Shown here: piece by piece, positions 11,247 to 20,100 of the stretch
How positions within the stretch are numbered: the stretch's first letter is position 1
Layout: every line of letters begins with the position of its first letter
NCBI GenBank assembly: GCA_905221605.1
Contig: CAJNDS010002429.1
Coordinates: forward strand, 1-64,000
Reading direction: 5' to 3'
Length of the DNA stretch: 64,000 bases
Source: Symbiodinium natans
Lineage: Eukaryota; Sar; Dinophyceae; Suessiales; Symbiodiniaceae
Notes under the pieces: generated by a model
The model's database searches: none
What the model was told of the DNA's origin: nothing
The model's input: the letters and a program-made list of their open reading frames with translations, nothing else
Program-made: the position numbers and the translations under genes

Positions 11247-11770
11247 CTATATAATAGTCTTTGGCGTCGTGCGAATTAGTACGTCGCAGGACTAAGCACA
11301 AGATTCCTCATCCTACGGCGAACTCGTCTGCCAAGTTGTGGACTCAGCATGCTCCTTATAGATTTGTTTGAGAGTACGTCTGCCGTACAAGTTACTACGC
11401 TATACAATAGTAGTTAATGTCGTGTGAGTTATTGCGAGCCAGGACCAATCACGAGATTCTTGACTCTGCGGCCAGCTCGTTTAGCGAGTCGTTGACCCAG
11501 TACACTCGCTGTGCCTTTGCTTGTGACACGTGTTTACTTCTGCGCACTTACTATTCCATGCAAGAGCAGTGTCTGTGACGACTGCCCGGCTATACAATAG
11601 TCGTTGATGTCGTGTGAGTTAGTGTGTGCCAGGACCAATCACGAGATTCTTGACTCTGCGGCCAGCTCGTTTGACGAGTCGTTGACCTAGTATACTCGCC
11701 TGTGAGTACGTGTTTACTTCTGCGCACTTAGTATTCCATGCATGAGCAGGGCCTGTGACGACTGCCCGGT
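11247..11770. repeat. Tandem repeat of about 190 bp, two good copies and one diverged
   Basis: Two copies start at 11,401 and 11,591 (TATACAATAGT...GTTGATGTCGTGTGAGTTA), each with ACCAATCACGAGATTCTTGA and GCGGCCAGCTCGTTT. A diverged, shorter copy starts near 11,247 (TATATAATAGTCTTTGG). The copies share GTGTTTACTTCTGCGCACTTA. This is a candidate cis-acting array of the element. Confidence 0.85.
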
Positions 11771-11866
11771 ACAGACGCAGCGGCTCATCAACGTCGAGTC
11801 ATCCACTCGATTGCGAGATCGCGCGCTGTATCTACGTAACCTGTTGATTGTTTAAACAACTGAGGA

Positions 11867-12064
11867 TTGCGGCAATCTATCACTGGCACTTGTTCAGGTG
11901 ACTTTGCTATAGTTATTTCATCGCGAACGTGTGACTTTAAGATATCATCTTTGTTAGTGTATCACTGCAGCTGCGTCAGGTCCGATCAGATCAGCAGCCC
12001 CGGCATCGAAAAGCTAATCCACATCGAGCGCGAACCTCGTTACGTCACGTGCTCCACATGTTAA
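11867..12064 (+). CDS. Exon-like frame ending in a Cys-rich motif
   Basis: The frame has no ATG at its left edge and runs to TAA at 12,062-12,064. Its second half, after LLVYHCSCVRSDQ, continues as EKLIHIEREPRYVTCSTC, which gives C-x-C and C-x2-C pairs about 27 residues apart, a possible zinc site. The first half is less protein-like, so the true exon may begin internally. It lies between the two repeat arrays on the element strand. Function unknown. Confidence 0.35.
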   Translation: MRQSITGTCSGDFAIVISSRTCDFKISSLLVYHCSCVRSDQISSPGIEKLIHIEREPRYVTCSTC

Positions 12065-12224
12065 AGCCTAGTGCAATGTCATTCGTCCAAGGCAGACAGT
12101 CAACAACACATCTACCTGGAAGTTATGGACGCCAGTCTGTTGAATACAGCTTACTAGTTACATTTGTGATAATCGTTGCCTTGCCTCATTGTACTAGTTC
12201 TTGCCTGAAGGTCTGAGGCTGTGA

Positions 12225-12960
12225 AGAATTCCGATGTCGACGACAAGATCTTCAGATTGCCGAAGCAAAGGACATGTTTCGAGACTTACATTTAACGGTT
12301 TAATATTGCATACTTGACACGTCTTAATAAAATCATAGAAGCTCACATTGGATTCTAAACTTAGAAGACACTGAAGTCGAGTTAAATGATTAGCAGAAGT
12401 GCTTGCTAGGTGACAAGCTCGACGAGGAGATCATCAATCTGCCGGAGCAAAGGACTTGTTTCGAGACTTACATTTAACGCTTGAATCCTGCATAATTGAC
12501 ACATTATAAAAAAAAGTTCAGATTGGATTCTGCATTCAGTGATAGGCACAAGTGCTTGCTAGGTGACAAGCTCGACGAGGAGATCTTCAGTTTGCTGGAG
12601 CAAATGGCATGTTTCGAGACTTACATTTAGCGCTTGAATCCTGCATACTTGACACATTATAATAAAATCACAGAAGTTCAGATTGGATTCTGGACTTACA
12701 AAACACAGCAAGTCGAATTCAATGATTGGCGCAAGTGCTTGCTAGGTGACAAGCTCGACGAGGAGATCTTCAGTTTGCTGGAGCAAAGGACATGTTTCGA
12801 GACTTACATTTAACGCTTGAATCCTGCATACTTGACACATTCCAATAAAATCACAGAAGTTCAGATTGGGTTCTGCGACGAGAAGACGCTCGAGTCGATG
12901 AAAATATCTGCCACAACTGCTCGCTAGGTGCCAAGCCGGCCAAGGCAATCTGTACAAGCT
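12225..12960. repeat. Tandem repeat of about 150-183 bp, four copies
   Basis: The core GTTTCGAGACTTACATTTA occurs at 12,276, 12,458, 12,611 and 12,794, so spacing is 182, 153 and 183 bp. Copies share GACAAGCTCGACGAGGAGAT, AGTGCTTGCTAGGTGACAAG and CATACTTGACACATTATAATAAAATCA. The third spacing is short because an internal stretch of about 30 bp is missing in the second copy. The first copy is the most diverged. The array sits immediately left of the main coding block of the putative transposon. Confidence 0.9.
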
Positions 12961-13049
12961 GGCGCAGCACGAAGAAAGTCGTTTTATCAGAGGCCATTAT
13001 GTAGTCACAAACAAAACATCATGTAGATGCCGAAGATTCGCAGTCGCAG

Positions 13050-13505
13050 CAGGACATGCCATCCTGGACTTCGCTGGCCCGCAACGCTTGGTACAAAGGC
13101 TTTGCGCGGAGAGGACTGCGTGACGTACATGCGTCGACTCCACAAGAAAAACATCACCTGACAACCAGGAAGAAATTCATTCCACGTCCGACTAAACATT
13201 CCTCGACGACGGCGGCGAGGTGTACTGATTCTCCATGCGCAACTCTTGCCGTAAGCGCATCATGCGTATTCTCGATCAGATACTGTGGTGCGACGCGTCA
13301 CACGAGTCTTGACTATATCATTATCGTTGCAAGCTACTGACTTTAAGAAATATCGTTTACAGCCCAGGCAAAGAGAAGTTCGAGGACGTGTGCTTGGTGG
13401 ACTGCTTTCATGCCCATGGGATCAAAGCGACGTACAGTCGGGACGGTCCACTGTGGGCCATGGCTGATGGCAACGCCATCCTGCAGCCTTTTCAGCAACT
13501 CCACT
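13050..13505 (+). CDS. Short exons leading into a cysteine-protease-like gene
   Basis: Three exon-like frames follow each other. At 13,056 the ATG frame starts MPSWTSLARNAWYKGFARRG. Near 13,230 a frame reads MRNSCRKRIMRILDQILWC. From about 13,370, after TTTACAGCCCAG, a frame without ATG reads KEKFEDVCLVDCFHAHG and ends ADGNAILQPFQQLH at TGA near 13,507. The last one in particular has clear protein character and probably joins the next exon (13,563 onwards) over an intron of about 55 bases. Exact splice sites are uncertain. VCLVDCF includes a Cys that could be catalytic if the downstream HFIAL segment is the second half of a papain-like protease. That link is inference. Confidence 0.4.
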
Positions 13506-13562
13506 GAAAACTAACGGTTATCGTAAAACACTGCAAACAACCACAATCCAAGGAAGGCACTA

Positions 13563-14051
13563 GTGCTCGTGAAGAAGACTATCATCACTCAGCCTGGAGA
13601 GTACGTTATCGGCACGCAGGGGCACTTCATAGCTCTTCGCTGGCTTGACGATGAGCTTTCTATTAATTTCGGAAAGCGGCGACACGAGTGGGAGCCTGCT
13701 TTCTTTGACGAGGAGCTGGAGGCTAGTAATTCAATGATTGTGTCCTGCTCACAAGAATCGCAGTGTGATGATCAGGCGTTCTGCGAGAGTTGTCCCATCT
13801 CTGGCAAAATTTACGTCAATCCCAGCAGCGCTGACGCAGTTTTCCGCCTGGAGGCTGTCCTTACCATTGTCTTCGTTGTAACGCTTAAACTCTTTCTCTG
13901 GAAGGAACTCGCCGCTGTGGAAACTGTCGACAATCACGCGAAGGACATGCCTGGTTCGGGTCTTGAGTCGCTTGTCTGCGAGATGCTCTTGCGGCACCTG
14001 CTCGATGTCCCTCAGTCGACGCCTAGACAACAGGCCGTGTCCACACTCTAA
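13563..14051 (+). CDS. Cysteine-protease-like segment (GxYVI..GHFIAL), internal exon
   Basis: The frame is open without an ATG (it begins at GTG just after an AG at 13,559-13,561), so it is probably an internal exon. The start reads TIITQPGEYVIGTQGHFIAL, then RWLDDELSINF and RRHEWEPAFFDEELEAS. A motif of the type G-x-Y-x-I...G-H-F-I-A-L is what one sees around the catalytic His of papain-like peptidases (OTU/Josephin/C39-like); the His is in GHFIAL. About residue 55 onwards is Cys-rich (CSQESQCDDQAFCESCP). The last third (LTIVFVVTLKLFLW) may be intron read-through, because a polypyrimidine stretch and AAG lie there. No catalytic Cys can be assigned with certainty. The neighbours suggest a role in the mobile element. 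Confidence 0.45.
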   Translation: MLVKKTIITQPGEYVIGTQGHFIALRWLDDELSINFGKRRHEWEPAFFDEELEASNSMIVSCSQESQCDDQAFCESCPISGKIYVNPSSADAVFRLEAVLTIVFVVTLKLFLWKELAAVETVDNHAKDMPGSGLESLVCEMLLRHLLDVPQSTPRQQAVSTL

Positions 14052-14072
14052 CCAGCTGGAATCAGGCGGTGG

Positions 14073-14340
14073 ATGAAGGAAATGCTTCATCGGGACCTGA
14101 TTTCCTCTGGCGGCGAGATACAAGGAAACGTGAGGCGACCGCACACTCTGCGTGATGTTTTCGAGATTCCCGGCTTTATGGAGGCCAGAACTCGCAGCGC
14201 TTTTTTTTGTACTGAAAGCATGTACTCGCAGCAACATTCTGTGCATCGCAGGCCTATTTCTCTGAGGATTCGTCTGCGACACCGGCGACTAGCAATCAGG
14301 TCTCTGATGCTCAGTCGGAACATGATCTCTGTATAGTTAT
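14073..14340 (+). CDS. Exon-like frames of unknown function
   Basis: An ATG frame from 14,073 contains GNVRRPHTLRDVFEIPGF and then FFCTESMYSQQHS. After the AG at 14,250 (CATCGCAG) a different frame takes over and looks coding: AYFSEDSSATPATSNQ, then VSDAQSEHDL. This pattern fits exon, short intron, exon on the plus strand. No family recognised. Confidence 0.35.
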
Positions 14341-14355
14341 CTTCTTGTCCATAAG

Positions 14356-14660
14356 ATGTGTACCTTGGACGAAGCTCAATGGCGTCTGCTCGATATCTGC
14401 AGGAACATGCACAGTCTTCTCGATGTAAATCAACGTCACCAACGCAGGCTGCGAACGCAATTTGTAACATGTCATTCAGTATATTTACTTCGACACGTGC
14501 TGCAGCAAGAAGGACAATGCAAGATCTGCGACATCGACAAAAAGTTTCTCGCCACCGAAGAAGGCAAAGCCGCCAAGTGCAACTTATGCGGCGCTGAACG
14601 CGCCCATAAAATCTTGCATGTAACGTGTGTCACGTCAGGTCATGGATGTTCCGAACTATA
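14356..14660 (+). CDS. Zinc-binding Cys-rich segment (CxxC...CxxC)
   Basis: The frame contains QFVTCHSVYLLRHVLQQEGQ followed by CKICDIDKKFL and then AAKCNLCGAERAH and CVTSGHGC. Two C-x2-C knuckles 18 residues apart look like a zinc ribbon or treble-clef site. The frame closes at TAA near 14,660, but the next frame (from about 14,627) opens just before that, so the two are probably joined by splicing. The zinc site makes nucleic-acid or ubiquitin-pathway binding possible; nothing more can be said. Confidence 0.45.
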
Positions 14661-15150
14661 AGATCCCGAAGCGGTTCACTCCAATGGATTCGGCAGCACA
14701 CCTGGAGATGAGCGTGGCGCGAAACGGTTTGCATTCAGTCGTGCGTAGACGAGCGGATAGCGCGAGTGTGGAATTTGAGTTCCACAGTCGTGCGCAGTCC
14801 AATTGCCTTACTGAGCGCGAACTTCTCTCGCAGCATCCACTTCTGGAAACGATGGGATTTCGCGGGCAGGTTCCGGGTGTTTTTTTGTACTACCCCGAGC
14901 TCAAATGGATTTTCTGGTCGGACAATGTGGACGATGCCCGGAACATGCTGAAGGAGTACATCTACTCCACCAGGCAAAGGCAGTGTGACTCTTCAGAGGC
15001 AAGTTAAACATACCGTGCTCGATGCTGTGTCCGCTGCGAGGTGCTTTGACGACGAGACTGCTGCGTCTTCTTCGCCGGAAACTGAGAAGCTCAACGTACG
15101 CAGGCGTGCCTCCATAGCTTCACGCAGGTAGAATCCGTCGCGACATCAAA
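14640..15150 (+). CDS. Unknown protein segment MDVPNYKIPKRF..., probably spliced
   Basis: The frame from about 14,642 (MDVPNYKIPKRFTPMDSAAH) runs through VEFEFHSRAQSNCL, PLLETMGFRGQVPGVF and PELKWIFWSDNVDDARNML to TAA near 15,006. It has strong protein character. Another frame then continues with VKHTVLDAVSAARCFDDE and SSSPETEKLNVRRR up to about 15,130, bounded by GTACGCAG and CATAG words that could be splice sites. The segment is presumably part of the same multi-exon gene as the zinc knuckle upstream. The family is not recognised. Confidence 0.45.
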
Positions 15151-15277
15151 CTGAAGTCGTTGTTCGCTACAGTGTTGTTTTAAATACAAGTTGCTGTGAG
15201 ACATATGGTTGCATGCACATGCAGGTGGTCACGGCGCAACAGCGTGTCAGCGTCGCTTGCGTGTACGACCAGTGTCA

Positions 15278-16822
15278 ATGATGCTACACAAACAAGGCAG
15301 CTTTGAGTGTACATGTTCTAACGGTTATTCTTTGTCAAAAACAAGCCAACAAGCTTTTCAAGTGGCTAACTTGAGGACATCACGATGGAGGAGATCGCGC
15401 TCGTTTCAGCAACAAGAAGATTACCATGGAGGCAGTTTCCACGACGACATACTCAGCATGTTGCCAGGCATGTTCTTCTCTTATGACTACTCGAGATCAC
15501 TTGCAGCGACATGCAAGCACTTGTTCATGGCTGTGAGAAGTGTAACGTACTGGCGCAACAAAACGATCTCCATGAACGTCCCAGAGTTCGACGATCCGGC
15601 GAAGCTGCGTGCCATGAGAAGAGCATATACTGCGGCAGGAATGGTAACTTTCAGTCTGCGTCAACTGGCTATGCTACACGACTTTCCAGAAAGATTTCTT
15701 TTGGAGTGGAACTATGAAAACGTTCCTCAGTTTCAAGCGAACAGCAATTTCTTCAGCTTTCAGTCAGACGGGCCGTTGATGGGTTGCGCAAGCTTTGAAA
15801 TCACACTGCCAGCGAACATCAAGGGCTTGTATATAGGCGTCCGACAATGGCGAGTGATCAGACCCGCCGCTTTCTTTCGCATTGACAATGTGTTTCAGGA
15901 CAACTGTACTGTTTCCGCAAGTATGAACAGCCAGCCTCCAGTCCCACACGCTGGGCGACGTGCTGAAATTCAGCCGAATCGTCCACATAAATTTAGTGTG
16001 ATCTGGCATCAGCGCATGTTGGAACTGTCCATAGACAACGTCGGAGTTTCTCGTGCTCGACTGTTGGATGGACACGAGGACAGCGTGTCGCCCTTGGCCC
16101 AACTGTTTGTGTGGATTTCCGCATCCTCTCCGACAACTCACGCAGCTGCAACTTTTAAACCTTTGCCCTCTATGGTTCAGCTGCATGCACAGATTCAATG
16201 TGCAATGTGTCGAAGAGAATACAATCTCAACAGGCCCCGCTGGGCAGTGTGTCCTTTATGCATGACCTGGATATGCCAGGGTCACGTGCAGCATTCACCT
16301 GCGAGAAGGTGTCCTAACTGTCCAAGTCAGTTGATGGACTTCGTTGGTGGCAGCAGTCAGAACTTGCCGTACGTGAACGCAGCCGCCTATTACAAAACAA
16401 ATGCCTGGACCGAATGGTCTGACTTGAAGCACGTGGGCGTGGTTGCCAAGATATTCAGGCAGAACACTGCGTTGTTTGACCGCATGCCATCAGCTGTCGA
16501 CTTGCTCCCTGATCCACAGGAAAGACTGCGTGTGGGCAAGCGCCAATGGGAGCAGGTGATGTACAGGGCTCGAAACATCATAGCATTCTTGGCACAAGAC
16601 AAGAATACTATCCTGTTTCATTTTCTGCATGAACTTTGCAAGCTCGATTCTTGCCGACTCAGAGTTCTTGAAGGTTTGCCACATCCAGCAGAGTTCGGGA
16701 ACTCACTGGAATGGCAAAGCATTGCATTGAGCTTTGCCCTGCGTCTGCATTTATTCTTGGCCATAGAGCAAGAACGACGTTCCAAGCAATACGGCAATGA
16801 TCATGTTGATGCTTCGTCTTAA
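15278..16822 (+). CDS. F-box-like / lectin-like / RING-like zinc-finger protein
   Basis: A 514-residue frame runs from the ATG at 15,278; it is open further left to about 15,209, so the gene may start in an upstream exon. Residues about 56-100 look like an F-box (DDILSMLPGMFFSYDYSRSL, then CKHLFMAV and W). Residues about 150-275 resemble a concanavalin/SPRY-like beta-sandwich (MGCASFEITLP, GLYIGVRQW, FSVIWHQRMLELSIDN). Residues 308-348 hold a cross-brace-like zinc site: C308, C311, C325, C328, C333, H336, H339, C345 and C348. The remainder is helical. F-box plus RING-like fingers point to ubiquitin-ligase function (substrate recognition by the beta-sandwich), which is inference. The gene sits just upstream of the replication protein on the same strand. 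Alternatively it is a host gene captured by the element. Confidence 0.55.
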   Translation: MMLHKQGSFECTCSNGYSLSKTSQQAFQVANLRTSRWRRSRSFQQQEDYHGGSFHDDILSMLPGMFFSYDYSRSLAATCKHLFMAVRSVTYWRNKTISMNVPEFDDPAKLRAMRRAYTAAGMVTFSLRQLAMLHDFPERFLLEWNYENVPQFQANSNFFSFQSDGPLMGCASFEITLPANIKGLYIGVRQWRVIRPAAFFRIDNVFQDNCTVSASMNSQPPVPHAGRRAEIQPNRPHKFSVIWHQRMLELSIDNVGVSRARLLDGHEDSVSPLAQLFVWISASSPTTHAAATFKPLPSMVQLHAQIQCAMCRREYNLNRPRWAVCPLCMTWICQGHVQHSPARRCPNCPSQLMDFVGGSSQNLPYVNAAAYYKTNAWTEWSDLKHVGVVAKIFRQNTALFDRMPSAVDLLPDPQERLRVGKRQWEQVMYRARNIIAFLAQDKNTILFHFLHELCKLDSCRLRVLEGLPHPAEFGNSLEWQSIALSFALRLHLFLAIEQERRSKQYGNDHVDASS

Positions 16823-16936
16823 CTTAAAACAGTTTATGTTTTGTTCATTCTTTAGCAAACAAGCATAAAAAAAAAAACAACAACAATGTGAACTAGCCGC
16901 GAGTATTCATGCTGTTGAATAAAAAAGCACACGCAG

Positions 16937-17085
16937 GATGCCTTGGCGGCGGAAGCCTTAGCAGATGACTTCCTTGGGGGTGCGTCGGACGATGCGGAGA
17001 GCCTGGCGATGGACGTTGAAGCTTCTGTTTACGGAGAAGGACAGTGTTGCAATGATCCAGATTGTCTTAACACATTCGTTGCGTT
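16937..17085 (+). CDS. Acidic exon-like frame upstream of the replication gene
   Basis: After CACACGCAG (acceptor-like, ending 16,936) a frame without ATG reads DALAAEALADDFLGGASDD, then SLAMDVEASVYGEGQCCNDPDC. It looks coding and may be the preceding exon of the giant replication gene. If it joins at GCGTT/GTATAC (17,085) to TCTTGAAGG (17,122) the frame fits, but the implied intron of 36 bases is unusually short, so the junction is uncertain. Confidence 0.35.
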
Positions 17086-17146
17086 GTATACTGTCGCCTT
17101 CGCTTATTAGTTTAATTATAGTCTTGAAGGAGGATGGACTGGTCTC

Positions 17147-20100
17147 ATGGGACGCATAGTCGGAGCAGTTCTTTGTCGCGATCCGATCACGCCTGTGTTT
17201 CACATGCCATCAGACCCTGGGACAGCCACAACCTTTTTTTTACAAGCGCGAACTGATTTATCCACCATCAATCCACATCAACATGATAAAGCTTTGCGCT
17301 TCGAGCCAGACGGTCACAAGTATTTCTGCAACGACTCCGCTATCGGATGCAGTGTCCCCGGGCTGTAGATTAGCACATGTAAATGTAACAAAAATATCAC
17401 GCAACGAAGGTAATGTAGTTTTGCAATAGTGTACAAGCTGAGGTCACTGGACTGCTACATGAATATTCTCAGGAGTTCGACTCATCTGATGCGATAGTGA
17501 AGATGAAGGCCGGAGCGCGATGGCCCAGGGAAGAGTATGTGGCCAACGACGTCAATTTCAAGCTTATTGCTTCCATGCTTGCCGGAGAAGATTGCTTTTA
17601 TCAAGCGGACCTTGTCCACGAACTCACGCAAGACCAACCGGATCTGAAAGTCGTTTGTGATCTTTTCAAGAGAAGTCGAGCTGATCTTGCCAATTGGGAA
17701 GAGCTTATGTCCAGTTTCATGCTGCACGACAGCGAGATCGTGGACTTGTGGCAAGTTCAGAGAGACCATGCTGCAAACGCTGGCACTTGGATGCACGCGA
17801 TGTTGGAAAACCTTCTGAACGGCTATCAGATCATGCCAGGACCCATGGAGGGTGAGCTTCATGCAGCCATTCGTGTACTTGGAACGATCGGTGATGTCCA
17901 AGCATACAGAACGAAGTGGTGCATTCATGCGCCAGAAGAAGATCTGGCAGGATCAATCGACCTTGTCTTGCGATTCCCGGATAGGGGCGAGTTCGTTCTA
18001 GTGGACTGGAAGCGCAGCTCGAAGTTGAGGGAGAAATACAACAGCTATGGACATTTCATGAGAAGCCCGCTTGATACTGTCCCTGATTGTCAGGGAGAGC
18101 ACTATCGCCTGCAGCTGAACGTGTACAAGTGGATCTTGGAGAAGTATTACGAGATCAAGGTTGCAAGGATGCTCGTTGTGTGCATACATCCGAACTACCT
18201 TCCGCTAGGTTTCATCGACGACGTGCCAGACATGCAGGAGTCGGTGACAAAGCTTATGAGCATCAGACGTGATCTCTTGCTCTCCAAAGCACTACAAAAG
18301 AGTCGCGATACCAACGCAAATCAGCAGCAGCAAACGGAAGAACCAGAACCCACACTGCCCTTCACAGTTGTTCTTCCACATGAGAGTCCAGGCGATCCAC
18401 TTTCCGACGACGCTGCGGTGGTGTTGAGCAAGCTCTTAGACAATGCAGACGATGAGGTGCCTCACAGTGCCAAGAAAAGGCGTCTTTTGCCGGGAGCTGA
18501 CAGTCACCTGCAGCGTTTCTCGAAGATCTTCAGAGACTCGGCCGACTGCATAGCTACTGTGCTGGACACGTACCCTCGGGATGTCAGAAACACACGGCAT
18601 GACATTCGCAAGAAAACGCAGGATTCTCTCTTGCAATTGAAGGTAGCCTATCCGGATACCAGTGTTGAGTTGCAGCGACTTATTCTGGTTGCTTCTTACA
18701 TGGTCGACAGAAACTTGTCGGGCAAGCTTTTACTTGCAGACGCTGCAACAATACTTTGGATGGTCGAGGGCGAAAGACATCTGCGAGTTCACAGAGGCTT
18801 CTTGTATATTTACAATGACGATGGCTCATTTGTGCCATTTGGCGGCATTCCTCCTGAGGCAGTGCTTCATCGAGTCCTCGTGTTTTTCACAACTCTGGAA
18901 GGTATCTTCAAAAGGATGAAAGACAACGTCAAAAGACAACCGGATGCTATTGCCGCTGCGATCATGAGTGACAAGCAGAATTTCGTTGACGAAGCAGCAT
19001 TTCTGGATGCCTGCAGACATGCAGCAAGATGCCAAATCAAAAGCGCACAACTTGAACGCCTCGATTCAGGAGCCGACGACCGTCCAGTTTTCCCAGACCA
19101 GAATCCCGACCAGGAGTCGTGGACTAGCAATTTCGCGGACAACAGCTTCAAGATGTGTTGCTTCCTCAGAAGCGAGCTTATGCAGACTCGCATGGTATCA
19201 CTTATTGTTGAATGGTGTGAAAGTGAAGATCAAAGGGAGCCTGCTGTTTGCTTTGACGACGTTTGTTTCAAGTACGATTCACCTGATTCAGAACACCCTA
19301 TCGAGGTCGTCAAGAAAAGCGCGGAAAACAACTGCTACGTGCACATACCGCACGCCTTGCTGGACGTCGTGCTGGAGCACAATGTAGAGCGTCTGCAACG
19401 CTTCTACCAGCAGACTTTTTGGTGCAATTGTGATGTTTTCGAATGCTTTCAAAGTGCACTGGCATTAGCGAAACGAGGCTTGAACGTCGACAGGTGTTTC
19501 ATAGGGATTTCACCTGGTGGTGTCGGTCAAAGCTTATACTCCTTGCACTTGTCGGAAATGTACAAGCAGCACCACTGTTTTTTTGATCCGAACGTGTGGC
19601 ATCTGGACGAGGAGCTTCGCAAGCAAGTGGAATCTTTCGCCCGTTGTTTTATACTGACGGGTCAAGAGGCTCCCGAGAGTAGCAAGAAGTTGCATACCGA
19701 CCTCTACAAGAAGACGATGTCTGCTGATGGCATTATGGGACGCAAGCCGTACGGGTATACTACCCGCATGTTCCACGTTATTGGTTGGAAGCGTCTGGAG
19801 CTTAATCGCATGATGCATTTTGCAGGAGTTAGTCTGGCCAACTTCCATTCCTTATTTAGACGCGCGTTCATCTGGAAAGGGAAAGCGCGTTTCGTGCATC
19901 CAAAATTTCTGCTGAACTACAACGATCACGAGCTGGACGGGATTTTTGCTGCAGACCCTAGCCTCAACAAATTTATGCTTACATCTCAGGCCTCAATCGC
20001 AGGTCTGCGCTTGCAGTGGGCCTTTGAGCGCAATCACACCAGGGACGATTGCTACCAGCTCATCGAAGCTTACTGCAATGGTGGAGATTCGTACTTGACG

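Noticed and set aside
15300-15345. EGF-like motif GSFECTCSNGY at the start of the F-box protein frame
   Set aside because: Only the last part of an EGF domain is present and no other Cys pair precedes it; it is probably 5' intron or leader sequence read through.
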